From: Nitrospira sp.
GTDB taxonomy: Bacteria > Nitrospirota > Nitrospiria > Nitrospirales > Nitrospiraceae
Assembly: GCA_035968315.1 (NCBI GenBank)
Contig: JAVYIN010000005.1
Span: 248,001-312,000, forward strand
Direction: 5' to 3'
Length of the DNA: 64,000 nucleotides
A program made the position numbers and the translations under genes. Position 1 is the first letter of the stretch, and each line of letters begins with the position of its first letter. Of this stretch, positions 44,444 through 54,328 are shown piece by piece. The notes beneath the pieces are model-generated. The model ran no database searches, was not told where the DNA came from, and saw only the letters and a program-made list of their open reading frames with translations.

Positions 44444-45487
44444 ATGGCTGCGGCTGGACAGGATAGCGCTATGCGTCCTGTGGCCAATCCTCCCAATCCG
44501 TTTGAGTCGCGGCATCGAGAATTGTTGGAGCCGGCCCCTGCCGCGACGCTGACGATTTTTGAAGACGCCAGCCGCGAGATTCTCAGCCGCAATGACAGCC
44601 CGGACCTGCCTTTTCGCTGGAGCGTCAATCCCTACCGTGGCTGTTTTCACGGGTGCGCCTACTGTTACGCCAGGCCGTCCCATGAGTACTGGGGCTTTGG
44701 AGCAGGGACCGACTTCGATACGAAAATCATGGTGAAGGAAGAGGCGCCGCAGTTGCTGCGGCGTGCGTTCGAGAAGCCGTCCTGGCAAGGGGAGTTGATC
44801 GTATTTTCCGGCAACACCGATTGCTATCAGCCGCTCGAAGCCTCGTATGAGTTGACGCGTGCCTGTCTGGAGGTCTGTGCCGAGTACCGGAATCCTGTGG
44901 GGGTTATCACGAAAGGGGCGCTGATCCGGCGAGATCTGGATGTGTTGGCGCGTTTGCACCGGGAAGCCTGGGTGCAGGTGTATGTCAGTATTCCCTTTGC
45001 GGATCACGAGACTGCGCGGCTGGTCGAGCCGCAGGCGCCCTCGCCGTCAAAGCGGTTTGAGACGATGCAGGCGCTGGCGGAGGCCGGGATTCCGGTCGGC
45101 CTGTCGCTCGCGCCGGTTATTCCCGGGCTCAATGACGAGGCGATTCCAGAGTTGTTGGCGCGAGCCTATGAGGCCGGAGCCAGGACCGTCACGTATAGTT
45201 TGCTGCGATTGTCCGGGAGCGTCGAACCGGTGTTTCTCGAACGGATGCAAGCGGCGTTTCCGGATCGGTTCAGCAAGATCGTCAATCGGTTGCGGGAGGC
45301 GCGGGAGGGGCATCTCACAGACACTGCGTTCTTTGCCCGTCATCAGGGGCGCGGGACCTATTGGCAAATGATTGAGCAGTTGTTTGAGGTGACGAAGCGC
45401 AAGACCGGCTTTCAGGAGACGGATAGGGGCGAGATTCCCTCCACTTTCCGGCGTTCTGGGGCCGTACAGTGTTCACTGTTCGAGTAA
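44444..45487 (+). CDS. Radical SAM protein, PA0069/SPL-like family
   Basis: About 347 aa. The [4Fe-4S] motif CX3CX2C is seen in GCFHGCAYCYARP. The TIM-barrel core has the NPYRGCxHGC signature and FSGNTDCYQPLE of the PA0069 group, related to spore photoproduct lyase. Reaction unknown. A start at 44471 (MRPVANPPNPFE) also fits the family N-terminus; a TTG at 44435 is open too. It lies 11 nt before the rhodanese gene. Confidence 0.88.
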   Translation: MAAAGQDSAMRPVANPPNPFESRHRELLEPAPAATLTIFEDASREILSRNDSPDLPFRWSVNPYRGCFHGCAYCYARPSHEYWGFGAGTDFDTKIMVKEEAPQLLRRAFEKPSWQGELIVFSGNTDCYQPLEASYELTRACLEVCAEYRNPVGVITKGALIRRDLDVLARLHREAWVQVYVSIPFADHETARLVEPQAPSPSKRFETMQALAEAGIPVGLSLAPVIPGLNDEAIPELLARAYEAGARTVTYSLLRLSGSVEPVFLERMQAAFPDRFSKIVNRLREAREGHLTDTAFFARHQGRGTYWQMIEQLFEVTKRKTGFQETDRGEIPSTFRRSGAVQCSLFE

Positions 45488-45498
45488 AAGGAGGACCG

Positions 45499-45879
45499 AT
45501 GCAGCATAATCCTGGATTTTTGCGATTAGTGGAGCAGGCGAGGCAGCGGGTGAGGGAGTGCACGGTGGCCGATGTGCAGGCCAGGCAGGCGCGCGGAGAG
45601 CGCTTTCACTTGGTGGATGTGCGGGAAGACCATGAGTTTGCGAAGGATCATGCGGCCGGAGCCTGTCATCTTGGGAAGGGCATCATCGAGCGCGACATTG
45701 AGACGGTGATTCCCGATAAGCAGGCCTCGATCGTCCTGTATTGCGGAGGGGGCTATCGGTCTGTGTTGGCGGCAGAGGCGCTGCAGCAGATGGGCTATAC
45801 CGATGTGATCTCAATGGACGGGGGAATTAAGGCCTGGCGGGAAGCCGGCTGTCCCTTGGAGAAGGGCCAGCCGGCGTAG
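45499..45879 (+). CDS. Rhodanese-domain sulfurtransferase
   Basis: A 126-aa single rhodanese domain with catalytic Cys in LYCGGGYRS and the CH2A-type LVDVREDHEF. RBS AAAGGAGG precedes the ATG. It transfers sulfane sulfur to acceptors; the partner is unknown. It follows the radical SAM gene closely, so they are probably one operon. Confidence 0.9.
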   Translation: MQHNPGFLRLVEQARQRVRECTVADVQARQARGERFHLVDVREDHEFAKDHAAGACHLGKGIIERDIETVIPDKQASIVLYCGGGYRSVLAAEALQQMGYTDVISMDGGIKAWREAGCPLEKGQPA

Positions 45880-45886
45880 ATCCGGA

Positions 45887-46438
45887 TTACTTGTTGACGC
45901 GGTCAAATTCTTTGACGACCTGTTCGGTAAGGTCGATCGTGTCTTTGCTGTAAATCACGATTTTGATGGTCTGTTCGCTGCCCTTATCGACGACGAGCGA
46001 GAAGCCGCCCTTTTCGGCCACGGTTTGGGTCGCCGCGGAGATCCGCTTCATATAGTCGTCCACCAGTTCCTTTTGCTTGCCCTGTAATTCCTGATTGAAT
46101 TCCTGCGCGCGCCGTTGATAGTCCTGAATCTTGCCGCGGAACTGCGCTTCTTTTTCTTTTTTCTCAGCGTCGCTCAACTTCGCCGCTTGCTCCTTCAATT
46201 GCTTCTCGTAGTTGCGCAAGTCCTCTTCATCCCGGGAGAGCAGTTTCTGGCGGGTGGAGACATATTCCTTCAGCCCCTCCAGCGCTTTTTTCCCGGCTTT
46301 CGATTTCTCCAGCACGCTTTGGGGATCGACGACCCCCATTTTGAACGCCTCGGCGGCGTGGAGCGAGGTGGACAGGGGCGACAGGGCGAGGGTCAACAGG
46401 GCGGTGGCACACAGGGTCCGGAAGACCGGGAGGCGCAT
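45887..46438 (-). CDS. OmpH/Skp-family periplasmic chaperone
   Basis: A 183-aa exported protein. The ATG at MRLPVFRT follows AAGGAG and gives a normal signal peptide (TALLTLALSPLSTSLHAA). The mature part is an OmpH/Skp fold: VVDPQSVLEKSKAGKKALE, long charged helical arms, and a final VVDKG...YSKDTIDLTEQV segment. Skp holds outer-membrane proteins in the periplasm. It is alone here, not in the usual bam-lpx cluster. Confidence 0.88.
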   Translation of the reverse strand: MRLPVFRTLCATALLTLALSPLSTSLHAAEAFKMGVVDPQSVLEKSKAGKKALEGLKEYVSTRQKLLSRDEEDLRNYEKQLKEQAAKLSDAEKKEKEAQFRGKIQDYQRRAQEFNQELQGKQKELVDDYMKRISAATQTVAEKGGFSLVVDKGSEQTIKIVIYSKDTIDLTEQVVKEFDRVNK

Positions 46439-46534
46439 ATCAATACTCCTTAGGCTAAGCATGACGCAGGACTTGAGCTGATCGCGGGTGAGAATAACGA
46501 GGCAATGGGTGCCTGTCAAGGCGGTATCGCCTGG

Positions 46535-48043
46535 CTAGACGAAATAGCGGCTGGTGTCGAATTTGCGCTCGGTATTGTCGATGAGCCGGACAATATAGTG
46601 GCGGTATTCGCCCATCTCGTCCTTCTCGCGGAGGTCGAGTTCGCGGCCATTGTCGATCGGCGTTCCGGCGGGATCCGTGATCACCTTGACGTAGGGATAT
46701 TCCGCCTCGGCCTGGTCGATCGCAGGCTTGAGGACGACGGCCAGCTCATTCGTGTCCAGCATGACGAGGCTGCCGATCGGAATAATGCCGACGCAGGTCA
46801 TGAAGAGCTTCATCAGGGTGGGATCGAAGGACGAGCCGGACTTGGCAAACATGATATTCAGGACTTTGGCCGGAGACATCGGCTCCCGCCGATAGACCCG
46901 CGACGAGGTCATGGCGTCATAACAGTCGGCGATCATGAGGATGCGCCCGGTCATGGACAATTTCCAGGGGACGTTGAGCTTGGGATAGCCGGAATAGTCC
47001 AGGTTCATGTGGTGCTCGAATGAGGCGGAGGCCATGCGGCCTGGCAAATTGGTGATCCCGCGCATCTGCGCGAGGCTCAGTGCCCCCTCGGTGGGATGAT
47101 TGCGCATCATTTGCCATTCTTCTTCTGTGAATTCTCCCGGCTTGTTCAACACCTCCATCGGGATGGTGGCTTTCCCGAGATCGTGGAAGAGGGCTGCGAG
47201 CCCCAAATCGGCCAGCTCGACTTTGGGATAGCCGGCCCGGTTTCCCAAGGCCATTGAGAGCAGAGAAACGTTGACGGAGTGGTTGTGGGTGTATTGATCG
47301 TGGCAGCGCAAGGTCGTCAGCCCGAGCAGGGAGGCTTCGTCGTTCATCATGAGGTCGACGATGCTTTGAATCGCCCGTTTCGCCTGTTTGAACCCGATGG
47401 TGCCTTTTTCACGAGAGTCTTGGATGAGTTTCCCAACGGCGGCGGCGGCGTTGGCATAGCGTGTTTTCGCCGTCGCTTTGCCGCGAAGGACCCGGCGCTC
47501 TTCGATGGTAATGCCCTTGACGGACTGTTCTTCCAGCGCGGTACGCAGGGTGTCCAGTGAGCTTTTGACGACATCGAATGTGGCCAGCTGGTACGCCAGT
47601 TCTCGAAGATCCCGCGGAGTCGTCGAGGCTGCAAACGAAACCCCGCCGATGTTCCATTTGTTGAACGTGTCGATGACGATCGAGAACACGGCCATTTGCC
47701 CGGAGGTCACTTTCAGGTGGCGCTGGCCGAGAAAGAGAAAATCGTTTTGAAGCCGGATGGTGGCGGGCTCCTCATGAGCCAGCGTGGCGATCACGGTCAT
47801 GGCGGTGTCGACGGGGCCATCCAGCGCGGCGTTTGTGCGGCCATGGATGCGGAACATCTTGATGAGGATGCTCAGCTGGGTGACCAATTGCGTGCCCAGC
47901 ATGAGGACTTGCTGGTCGTAGATGTCGCCGGCTTCCGATCCCTTCGCCACTTTCTTCGTGAGCGATTTTTCATGGGTCAGAATGGGCTGTGCCGCCGCCG
48001 CAGAGGCTGTGGCGGGGTCTGAGCTGCGCAATGGTTCAGTCAC
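46535..48043 (-). CDS. HD-GYP domain protein, likely c-di-GMP phosphodiesterase
   Basis: A 502-aa protein with GTG start (GAGGA upstream). The HD-GYP domain covers about 240-420, with HDQYTHNHS, HDLGK, HPTEG and FEHHMNLDYSGYP: the metal ligands and the GYP triplet are present. The N-terminal half is helical, without membrane segments. It should cleave c-di-GMP. It lies 34 nt after the HEAT-repeat gene in the same direction, suggesting a shared complex or pathway. Confidence 0.92.
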   Translation of the reverse strand: MTEPLRSSDPATASAAAAQPILTHEKSLTKKVAKGSEAGDIYDQQVLMLGTQLVTQLSILIKMFRIHGRTNAALDGPVDTAMTVIATLAHEEPATIRLQNDFLFLGQRHLKVTSGQMAVFSIVIDTFNKWNIGGVSFAASTTPRDLRELAYQLATFDVVKSSLDTLRTALEEQSVKGITIEERRVLRGKATAKTRYANAAAAVGKLIQDSREKGTIGFKQAKRAIQSIVDLMMNDEASLLGLTTLRCHDQYTHNHSVNVSLLSMALGNRAGYPKVELADLGLAALFHDLGKATIPMEVLNKPGEFTEEEWQMMRNHPTEGALSLAQMRGITNLPGRMASASFEHHMNLDYSGYPKLNVPWKLSMTGRILMIADCYDAMTSSRVYRREPMSPAKVLNIMFAKSGSSFDPTLMKLFMTCVGIIPIGSLVMLDTNELAVVLKPAIDQAEAEYPYVKVITDPAGTPIDNGRELDLREKDEMGEYRHYIVRLIDNTERKFDTSRYFV

Positions 48044-48077
48044 GAGACGCGTCCTCGCAATACATAAAATGTGTCGG

Positions 48078-49829
48078 CTAGCGCGTATCCAGGTGTTTCG
48101 TCATCTGGGCCAGCGCAGTCACGCAGGCTTTCTTGACCGCGGCCGTTCCTTTCTCGGCGCCGGTTCCCAGCGCGTGCTGCGCGGCTGCGGTTCCGAGCTT
48201 GCCGAGGGCATCGACGGCCAGCAGGGCCAGCTCTTCCCGTTTTTTCCGATTCGTCCATCCCCACTCCGTGAGCAGATTCATCAAAAAGGGGACGGCTTCG
48301 TCTCCGGCGGTTGCACGCATGGCGTGGAAGATATTGCGCCGTTCCGCAGGCGGGCGCTCGCCAAAGGTTTCCGCCGTGACGATCGGTTCCCAGATGGAAA
48401 ACGGAGCCGTATAGTGGCCGGTCAGCAGGGGCTTGAGCGCGGCGAGGCGCACGGCTTCATCGTGGTCGTTCAACAGCGGGACGATCTTGGCGCCGCTGCC
48501 CGATGGTCTCAGGGTTGAAAGCGTGCGGATCACCTCACGCCGGATGAGCGGATCCGGGTACCGGATGATCTTCTCGACACTGTCGGCCAGGCTTGGCATA
48601 TTCCATTGGGCGATCACGCTCAAGAGATTGCGCACAAGCGCCGGTTTCCGGTCGGTGAGATGGCGGACCAGCAAGTCCGGTGTGTTCTTGGCAAGGTCTG
48701 TCAAAACACTGCACAGCAACGTTTGATGCGTGGGGTGCTCCAAATTTCCGAGCAGCGTGCAGAGCGCGGAGATCGCGGAGGGTTTCATCATGAGGAGGAC
48801 CGAGGGCAGCCCGTCCAGGGACGGGTCGTCTGTGGTATTGAGGTAGCGCTCAATCAGTTTCACGTGCTCCGGTTGCCCGATCCGCTCCAGTATCGCGCCG
48901 ATTTTCTCGCGGTGCTCCGGCGTCAAGTCCTGGCGCATGGCCTCGGCATCGCCGAGAAGACTGAGGACTTGTTCCGCCAGTGTCCAGTGTCCGCCTTGAA
49001 ACAGCGAGATGAGGACGCCGTCATAGATATCGAGGACTTTACTCAGCAAGACAGGGGACCGTTCCGAGGAGAGAATCGCGCTGAGGATCTCAAGGACATA
49101 GGAGGCACTCTGACGGGCCGACTCGGCCGCAATATCGCGTTCGAGGGACGCCAGTTCAAATTCCGACACGTCATAGCCCATGATGCCGGAGGTCAGGCGG
49201 GGTTTCTGGGACTGCGTGTGTTGCGGGTCGGCGGCTTTTGCCGCGCGAACATCTTCGAGGATGTCCTTGAGAGAGGCCTCCAGCGGGGTGTGTGCTTGCG
49301 GCGTCAGGACGGTATCGATGTCTGACACTTTCATCACTTCATCGGCGGTCACGATCGTGATCGTGGGGAGATTTTTGGTCCACAGGCGCGTGACGATGTC
49401 ATCGTCTTCCGATCCGTCTGTGGTGGAGGTGTTCCATAAGGCTTCGAAGAAGAAGAGCACATCTTCTTCCGTGATATCGGGGTGCAGCGTCAGCTCGCGA
49501 ATGCCGTCGCTGTAGAGCGTAAAGGCAAAGTTCTCACCGGCCTCGGCGGTCTGGGAGCTATAGACCAGTTGGTCCATGAGGTAGAGCCCGTCTCGTTGCA
49601 CGAGAAAGGTTAAGGCGTTGAAATGGGCAAGGTGGGTGGTCAGGTCCGTATAAAACTGGTTAAAAAACTTCTGCGCGACGCTGTTGCGTATCCCGAAGGT
49701 GCGGATGTTTTTCGACGCACGGTCCAGCGATTTCAGCAGCTGGACCACCGAAGTCACTTCGGGGGCAGCCTGCTGTTTCGCAGCCACTGCTGCGGCCATC
49801 ATCTCTTGGGCCACCTTCAATTCTGACAT
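48078..49829 (-). CDS. HEAT-repeat protein of unknown function
   Basis: About 583 aa. The ATG at MSELKVAQ is chosen; a start 12 codons earlier is open. The N-terminal domain (1-220) is unrecognised. Residues about 290-580 form HEAT-like helical repeats (e.g. LIRREVIRTLSTLRPSGSGA, then IVPLLNDHDEAVRLAALKPL), a protein-binding solenoid. No enzyme motif. Directly upstream of the HD-GYP gene, so it may scaffold or regulate it. Confidence 0.82.
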   Translation of the reverse strand: MSELKVAQEMMAAAVAAKQQAAPEVTSVVQLLKSLDRASKNIRTFGIRNSVAQKFFNQFYTDLTTHLAHFNALTFLVQRDGLYLMDQLVYSSQTAEAGENFAFTLYSDGIRELTLHPDITEEDVLFFFEALWNTSTTDGSEDDDIVTRLWTKNLPTITIVTADEVMKVSDIDTVLTPQAHTPLEASLKDILEDVRAAKAADPQHTQSQKPRLTSGIMGYDVSEFELASLERDIAAESARQSASYVLEILSAILSSERSPVLLSKVLDIYDGVLISLFQGGHWTLAEQVLSLLGDAEAMRQDLTPEHREKIGAILERIGQPEHVKLIERYLNTTDDPSLDGLPSVLLMMKPSAISALCTLLGNLEHPTHQTLLCSVLTDLAKNTPDLLVRHLTDRKPALVRNLLSVIAQWNMPSLADSVEKIIRYPDPLIRREVIRTLSTLRPSGSGAKIVPLLNDHDEAVRLAALKPLLTGHYTAPFSIWEPIVTAETFGERPPAERRNIFHAMRATAGDEAVPFLMNLLTEWGWTNRKKREELALLAVDALGKLGTAAAQHALGTGAEKGTAAVKKACVTALAQMTKHLDTR

Positions 49830-49957
49830 AGTAGTACACTTATCGGGACATCGAAAAATCGTCAAGAAAATCGGTATTCTTGACTAGCGGAATGTATGAG
49901 GGCGGCGTCATCCGGTTGCTTGTCAGAAGGCGTCGTGGCCGGTACAATCGCGCCACG

Positions 49958-50590
49958 ATGAATCAGCCCGTCCGCGTCATCTGTTTTGGCGACAGCCTGA
50001 CTGCCGGGTTTCAGGCCCCGACGAGGGAGAATCCCCAAGGTCAGTCCACTCCCTATGGCGAGTGGGTGCAGGCACGGCTCGGTACCGCCGGTGAGGTGCG
50101 GGTCAGTGGAATCTGCGGCGAATTGACCGCGGAAATGCTCTTGCGGTTCCGGCGGGATGTGTTGGCGCATCACCCCCACTATGTCGTCATTCTGGGAGGA
50201 ACCAACGACCTGGGGTGGAATGGGCCGCCGGCCGAGATCATGCGCAACTTGGTCAAGATGTATGAACAGACGCTGGCCGCCGGCGGAGTGCCGGTTCCGG
50301 TCACCGTGCCCTCCCTCAGGGTGGAAGATGCCGGAAGCAGCCGCGAGGGGCAGGAGTGGGTGGCCGGTCATGTGGCCCGGCGCTTCGAACTCAATGGCTT
50401 GATCGGTGCCTATGCCAGGACGAAGGCGCTTCCGGCGATCGACTTGTTTGCCGCCACCGCCGAACCAGACACCAACTTGCTGGCCCGGGAGTATTCCAAC
50501 GACGGGCTCCATCTCAGCACGGCGGGCTATCGTCTTTTTGCCGATCTCGTCTATCGGCAGGTCTTGCAGCCTGCATTGGCACAGCAATAA
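49958..50590 (+). CDS. SGNH/GDSL-family hydrolase
   Basis: A 210-aa esterase-type protein. Block I GDSLTAG holds the catalytic Ser, block III GGTNDLGWN the oxyanion Asn, and block V DGLHLSTAGY the Asp-His pair. The start at MNQPVRVICFGDS is chosen to put the GDS motif near the N-terminus. No signal peptide, so cytoplasmic. The substrate is not predictable. It lies 8 nt before the thioredoxin gene. Confidence 0.9.
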   Translation: MNQPVRVICFGDSLTAGFQAPTRENPQGQSTPYGEWVQARLGTAGEVRVSGICGELTAEMLLRFRRDVLAHHPHYVVILGGTNDLGWNGPPAEIMRNLVKMYEQTLAAGGVPVPVTVPSLRVEDAGSSREGQEWVAGHVARRFELNGLIGAYARTKALPAIDLFAATAEPDTNLLAREYSNDGLHLSTAGYRLFADLVYRQVLQPALAQQ

Positions 50591-50598
50591 TCGCGACG

Positions 50599-50925
50599 AT
50601 GTCTTTAGGCCTTCAACCAGTGACCGATGCGGATTTCGACCGGGTGGTCGAGCGTGCCGCCGTGCCGGTGCTGGTCGAGTTCTGGAAGCCGGGTTGCGGG
50701 CATTGTCACGCGTTGATGCGCGAATTGGCGCAATTGCAGGACGAACTCGGAGCGAAGGTGCTGGTTCTGGCCATGAACGTCGAGGAGAACTTCCAGATCC
50801 CAGCCGAACTCGACGTGACCTCGCTTCCGGCCCTGGCCCTCTACCGTGATGGATCGTTCGAGCGGTTCATCGGCGGGTTGGGAACGAAGGAGGAGATTCG
50901 GAAGCAGGTGCACACCGCTCGGTGA
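50599..50925 (+). CDS. Thioredoxin-family protein
   Basis: A 108-aa single thioredoxin fold. Active site CGHC in FWKPGCGHCHALM rather than the usual CGPC, closer to protein disulfide isomerases. The cis-Pro is in VTSLPALALYRDG. No signal peptide. It probably acts as a cytoplasmic dithiol oxidoreductase, in an operon with the SGNH hydrolase. Confidence 0.9.
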   Translation: MSLGLQPVTDADFDRVVERAAVPVLVEFWKPGCGHCHALMRELAQLQDELGAKVLVLAMNVEENFQIPAELDVTSLPALALYRDGSFERFIGGLGTKEEIRKQVHTAR

Positions 50926-50929
50926 GCAC

Positions 50930-52474
50930 TTACAGCGTCCGCCAGGTGCGGCCGTCGTGTTGGATGAGGCGGTCGGCTTCGACCGGGCCCCAGGTGCCGG
51001 CTTGATATTCTGGGAGCCAGCGTTGTCCGGATTGTTGCCACCCGTCAAGGATCTGCGTAATCCAGGCCCAGGAGGCTTCTACGGCGTCACGGCGCATAAA
51101 GCGTGACGCATCCCCGGCCATGACGTCTAAGAGCAGCCGCTCGTAGGCTTCGGGTGAGGGGCGGCCGAAGACTTCCCCGTACTTGAAATTCATTTCAACC
51201 GGATGTGTCTGCGCTCTGGTGCCAGGCACGCGCGAGACGATGCGCAACGACAAGCCTTCTTCCGGCTGAATACGGAGTGTCAGGACATTGGGAGCCTGCG
51301 GGGCCTGGGCGTTGGCGTTGAAGAGAATTTGCGGAATGTCTTTGAACTGCACCGCGATTTCACTCGCGCGTAACGGCAAGGCCTTGCCGGTGCGCAGGTA
51401 GAAGGGCACGCCGGACCAGCGCCAATTTTCCACGAAACACTTCAGCGCGACATAGGTTTCGGTCGTCGAATTGGGGCGTACCCCTTGTGCCCGCCGATAG
51501 CCCGGCACCGCTTCACCGTGGGCGGTGCCTTCGGTGTACTGTGCGCGAACCGTAAATTCCTCCACGTCTTTCCCCGCGATTGGGCGCAGGCAGCGCAGCA
51601 CTTCCATCTTGGCGTTGCGCACGACATCCGGGTCGAGCGAGTAGGGCGGTTCCATGGCCACGAGACAGAGCAATTGGAGGAGGTGGTTTTGCACCATGTC
51701 GCGCAACGCGCCCGCTTCTTCGTAATAGCTGGCTCTGGTGCCGACCCCCTCCGCTTCGCTGACGGTGATTTGGACGTGGTCGATGTATTTGTGGTTCCAG
51801 AGTGGCTCGAAGATGCTGTTGGCGAACCGCACGACCATGAGGTTCTGCACGGTTTCTTTGCCCAGATAATGGTCGATTCGAAAGATTTGAGATTCGTCGA
51901 AGACGCGGGCGGTGACTTCATTAATGGCTTTGGCCGAGGCCAGATCGCGGCCGACCGGTTTTTCCACGATGATGCGGGCGTAGGGACTATGGCCATTGGC
52001 TTTGATGGCGGCGCCTGAGCTGGAGAGGCCTTCGCACACAGGCGTGAACGAGCTGGGCGGGATGCTGAGATAGAAGATGCGGTTGCCCGGCAAGCGGAAG
52101 GTCTGTTCCAGCTCCTCCGCACGGGCCTTGAGCCGGATGTAGGTGTGCGGATCGTCGTTTTCTCCGGCCAGGTAGAACAGATGGCGGGCGAACGCATTCC
52201 AGGTGTCCTCAATCAGCGCCTGGCGGGAATGTGTCATGACCCCCTCGCGAACGGCGGCGCGGAACTCATCGTCACTCATCGGTTTGCGGCCGAGTCCCAG
52301 CACGACATAGTTGGAGGGCATGAGGCCGTCGAGGAGCAGATTATAGAGCGCGGGGATCAGCCGGCGTTTGGCCAGATCGCCCGATCCGCCGAAAATCACC
52401 AGCGTGCAGGGCTCGACGGGAGGCAGGGTCTCCTGGGACGGGCTGATGTCGATGCGTGGGTTCGTGGCTGCCAT
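50930..52474 (-). CDS. zwf: Glucose-6-phosphate dehydrogenase
   Basis: A 514-aa enzyme that oxidises glucose 6-phosphate with NADP+ in the first step of the oxidative pentose phosphate pathway. N-terminal Rossmann motif GGSGDLAKRRL and the substrate-binding RIDHYLGKE with the catalytic His. RBS AAGGG precedes the ATG. It follows gnd by 30 nt on the same strand, so both oxidative steps are coexpressed. Confidence 0.97.
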   Translation of the reverse strand: MAATNPRIDISPSQETLPPVEPCTLVIFGGSGDLAKRRLIPALYNLLLDGLMPSNYVVLGLGRKPMSDDEFRAAVREGVMTHSRQALIEDTWNAFARHLFYLAGENDDPHTYIRLKARAEELEQTFRLPGNRIFYLSIPPSSFTPVCEGLSSSGAAIKANGHSPYARIIVEKPVGRDLASAKAINEVTARVFDESQIFRIDHYLGKETVQNLMVVRFANSIFEPLWNHKYIDHVQITVSEAEGVGTRASYYEEAGALRDMVQNHLLQLLCLVAMEPPYSLDPDVVRNAKMEVLRCLRPIAGKDVEEFTVRAQYTEGTAHGEAVPGYRRAQGVRPNSTTETYVALKCFVENWRWSGVPFYLRTGKALPLRASEIAVQFKDIPQILFNANAQAPQAPNVLTLRIQPEEGLSLRIVSRVPGTRAQTHPVEMNFKYGEVFGRPSPEAYERLLLDVMAGDASRFMRRDAVEASWAWITQILDGWQQSGQRWLPEYQAGTWGPVEADRLIQHDGRTWRTL

Positions 52475-52504
52475 GGATGCCCTTGTGAGGTTGGAATCGT
52501 GTGA

Positions 52505-53398
52505 TTACCGGCGTACGGCGTGGCCGCCGAAGGCATTCCGTAGCGCCGCCAGCATCTTCTCGGCAAAGGATTGTTCCTGCCGCGACCGGAATCGGGTAAA
52601 GAGGGCGGTCGTGAGCGTCGGGACCGGCACATCTTTTTCGATGGCGTCGGCAATCATCCAGCGGCCTTCTCCTGAGTCCTGCACAAAGCCTTTGAGCTTC
52701 TCCAGTTTGGGGTCGTCCTTGAGCGCGCTGACCGCCAGCTCCAAGAGCCATGAGCGCACCACACTGCCGTGCATCCACAAGTCGGCGATGCGGCCCAGGT
52801 CGAGGTGGTATTCACTCTTGGACATCAGCTCAAACCCTTCGGCATAGCCCTGCATCATGCTGTACTCGATGCCGTTGTGCACCATTTTCACATAGTGTCC
52901 GGCGCCGTGGCCGCCGACATGGGCCCAGCCGTTCTCGGGGGCGAGTGTCGTGAAGAGCGGTGTGAGCCGCTTGATCGGAGCCTCCTCCCCGCCAATCATG
53001 AGGCAATACCCCACTTTCAGTCCCCAGATGCCGCCGCTGGTGCCGGCATCGATGTAATGGATCTGTCTGGCTTTGAGCTCAGCGGCTCGACGGACATCGT
53101 CATGGAACCGGGTATTTCCACCATCAATGATGGTGTCGCCTGGATGGAGCAGGGCGGCGACGGCGTGTACGGTCTCTTCTGTCGGCATGCCCGAGGGGAC
53201 CATGATCCACACCGTTCGCGGGGCGCTGAGTTTGCCAACGAGATCGGCGAGCGAGGACGAGGCGATGCAGCCCTGGCCCTCAGCCTGCGTGACCAGATCG
53301 GCCGACCGGTCGAAGACGACGACACGATGCTGGTCGCGGCGTAATCGCGTGACCATGTTCATGCCCATTTTGCCAAGCCCGATGAATCCGAGTTCCAT
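52505..53398 (-). CDS. gnd: 6-phosphogluconate dehydrogenase, decarboxylating, short form
   Basis: A 297-aa enzyme of the short, probably NAD-preferring class (about 300 instead of 470 residues). Rossmann motif GFIGLGKMGMN, IIDGGNTRFHDD, the YIDAGTSGGIWGLKVG loop, and the catalytic Lys in GAGHYVKMVHNGIEY. It converts 6-phosphogluconate to ribulose 5-phosphate. First of a two-gene operon with zwf. Confidence 0.93.
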   Translation of the reverse strand: MELGFIGLGKMGMNMVTRLRRDQHRVVVFDRSADLVTQAEGQGCIASSSLADLVGKLSAPRTVWIMVPSGMPTEETVHAVAALLHPGDTIIDGGNTRFHDDVRRAAELKARQIHYIDAGTSGGIWGLKVGYCLMIGGEEAPIKRLTPLFTTLAPENGWAHVGGHGAGHYVKMVHNGIEYSMMQGYAEGFELMSKSEYHLDLGRIADLWMHGSVVRSWLLELAVSALKDDPKLEKLKGFVQDSGEGRWMIADAIEKDVPVPTLTTALFTRFRSRQEQSFAEKMLAALRNAFGGHAVRR

Positions 53399-53540
53399 GG
53401 CAGCTCCTTCGCGTACGTATAGGTGATGGCTGAGTGGTGTTCGCTATTGCCTGAGCGGACACTCCGCGAAGCGAGTCCGCTCGTGGTGACGATTCGGCCG
53501 TACCAGGCACACAGGACATCCGCTCAGTGGCACGACCGTC

Positions 53541-54326
53541 CTAGTCGATGCGTGCTGGATTGGGGATGTCTTTAAAGAGTAGATCGGCAAATTGCCGCCC
53601 AAAGTTAAGCCGGTCGGCCACGTTGGAGGCGAGGAGGAAGCGGGCGGCCAGATCGGCAAGCGCCGGTTCACGGGACGACATGAAACGATGGATATCCACA
53701 GGAGCGGTCAGCCAGAATCCCCGAATCCGAAAGAAGGCCTGGGTGGACTCCTCAAAAAACGTATTGAGCAGGTATTGCGCGAGCGCCGGCTTATCCAGGA
53801 CGTCCTGGGCTTTGCCCAGCCAGTGCAGGCATTCCGCTTTGATGCGGATCTGTTCGTTCATGGAGGTGGCCGGCGGCCCTTTTCGGAATCGCTGGCTGGC
53901 TTTCTCGATGAGGGTGGCGCTGATTCCCTCGTGGTCGTGCAGGATACGGGCTTTTCGCAGGAGCGAGGGCAGCACGAATGAGTAGGCGAGTTCGTCCTCA
54001 ACGAGTTTGTATCCGTAGTAGCGGATATCGACCAGGCGTTCCCCGGCCCGGAGGATTTCATGCCCTTCCCGGTCTCCTTTGACCAGTGCGATCAGATCGA
54101 TATCGCTGTGCGGGGTGATGGCGCGGCGTGCGCCGGACCCGACCATGAGAATGCCGACGAGGTCGCCGCCGCGGCGCCCGCGGATATGTTTGAGCGCGAT
54201 GGCGACGCTATCGTCGAATCCGGGGGGCTCGGGTGTCGCCGGTTGCTCGGGCGGTTCCGGTACCTCCAGCAGCTCGGCGTTGAGTTCTTCCCGCGTGGGG
54301 ATCGGTGCTGATACGTGCGAGTCCAT
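53541..54326 (-). CDS. Nucleotidyltransferase-fold protein
   Basis: A 261-aa protein. The motif VGSGARRAITPHSDIDLIAL (GS...DxD) is the pol-beta-type nucleotidyltransferase core with its two Asp. The C-terminal half is a helical region resembling HEPN/KNTase partners. Start at MDSHVSAP; the ATG is two bases after the stop of the preceding small gene. Substrate unknown. Confidence 0.75.
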   Translation of the reverse strand: MDSHVSAPIPTREELNAELLEVPEPPEQPATPEPPGFDDSVAIALKHIRGRRGGDLVGILMVGSGARRAITPHSDIDLIALVKGDREGHEILRAGERLVDIRYYGYKLVEDELAYSFVLPSLLRKARILHDHEGISATLIEKASQRFRKGPPATSMNEQIRIKAECLHWLGKAQDVLDKPALAQYLLNTFFEESTQAFFRIRGFWLTAPVDIHRFMSSREPALADLAARFLLASNVADRLNFGRQFADLLFKDIPNPARID

Positions 54327-54328
54327 AA

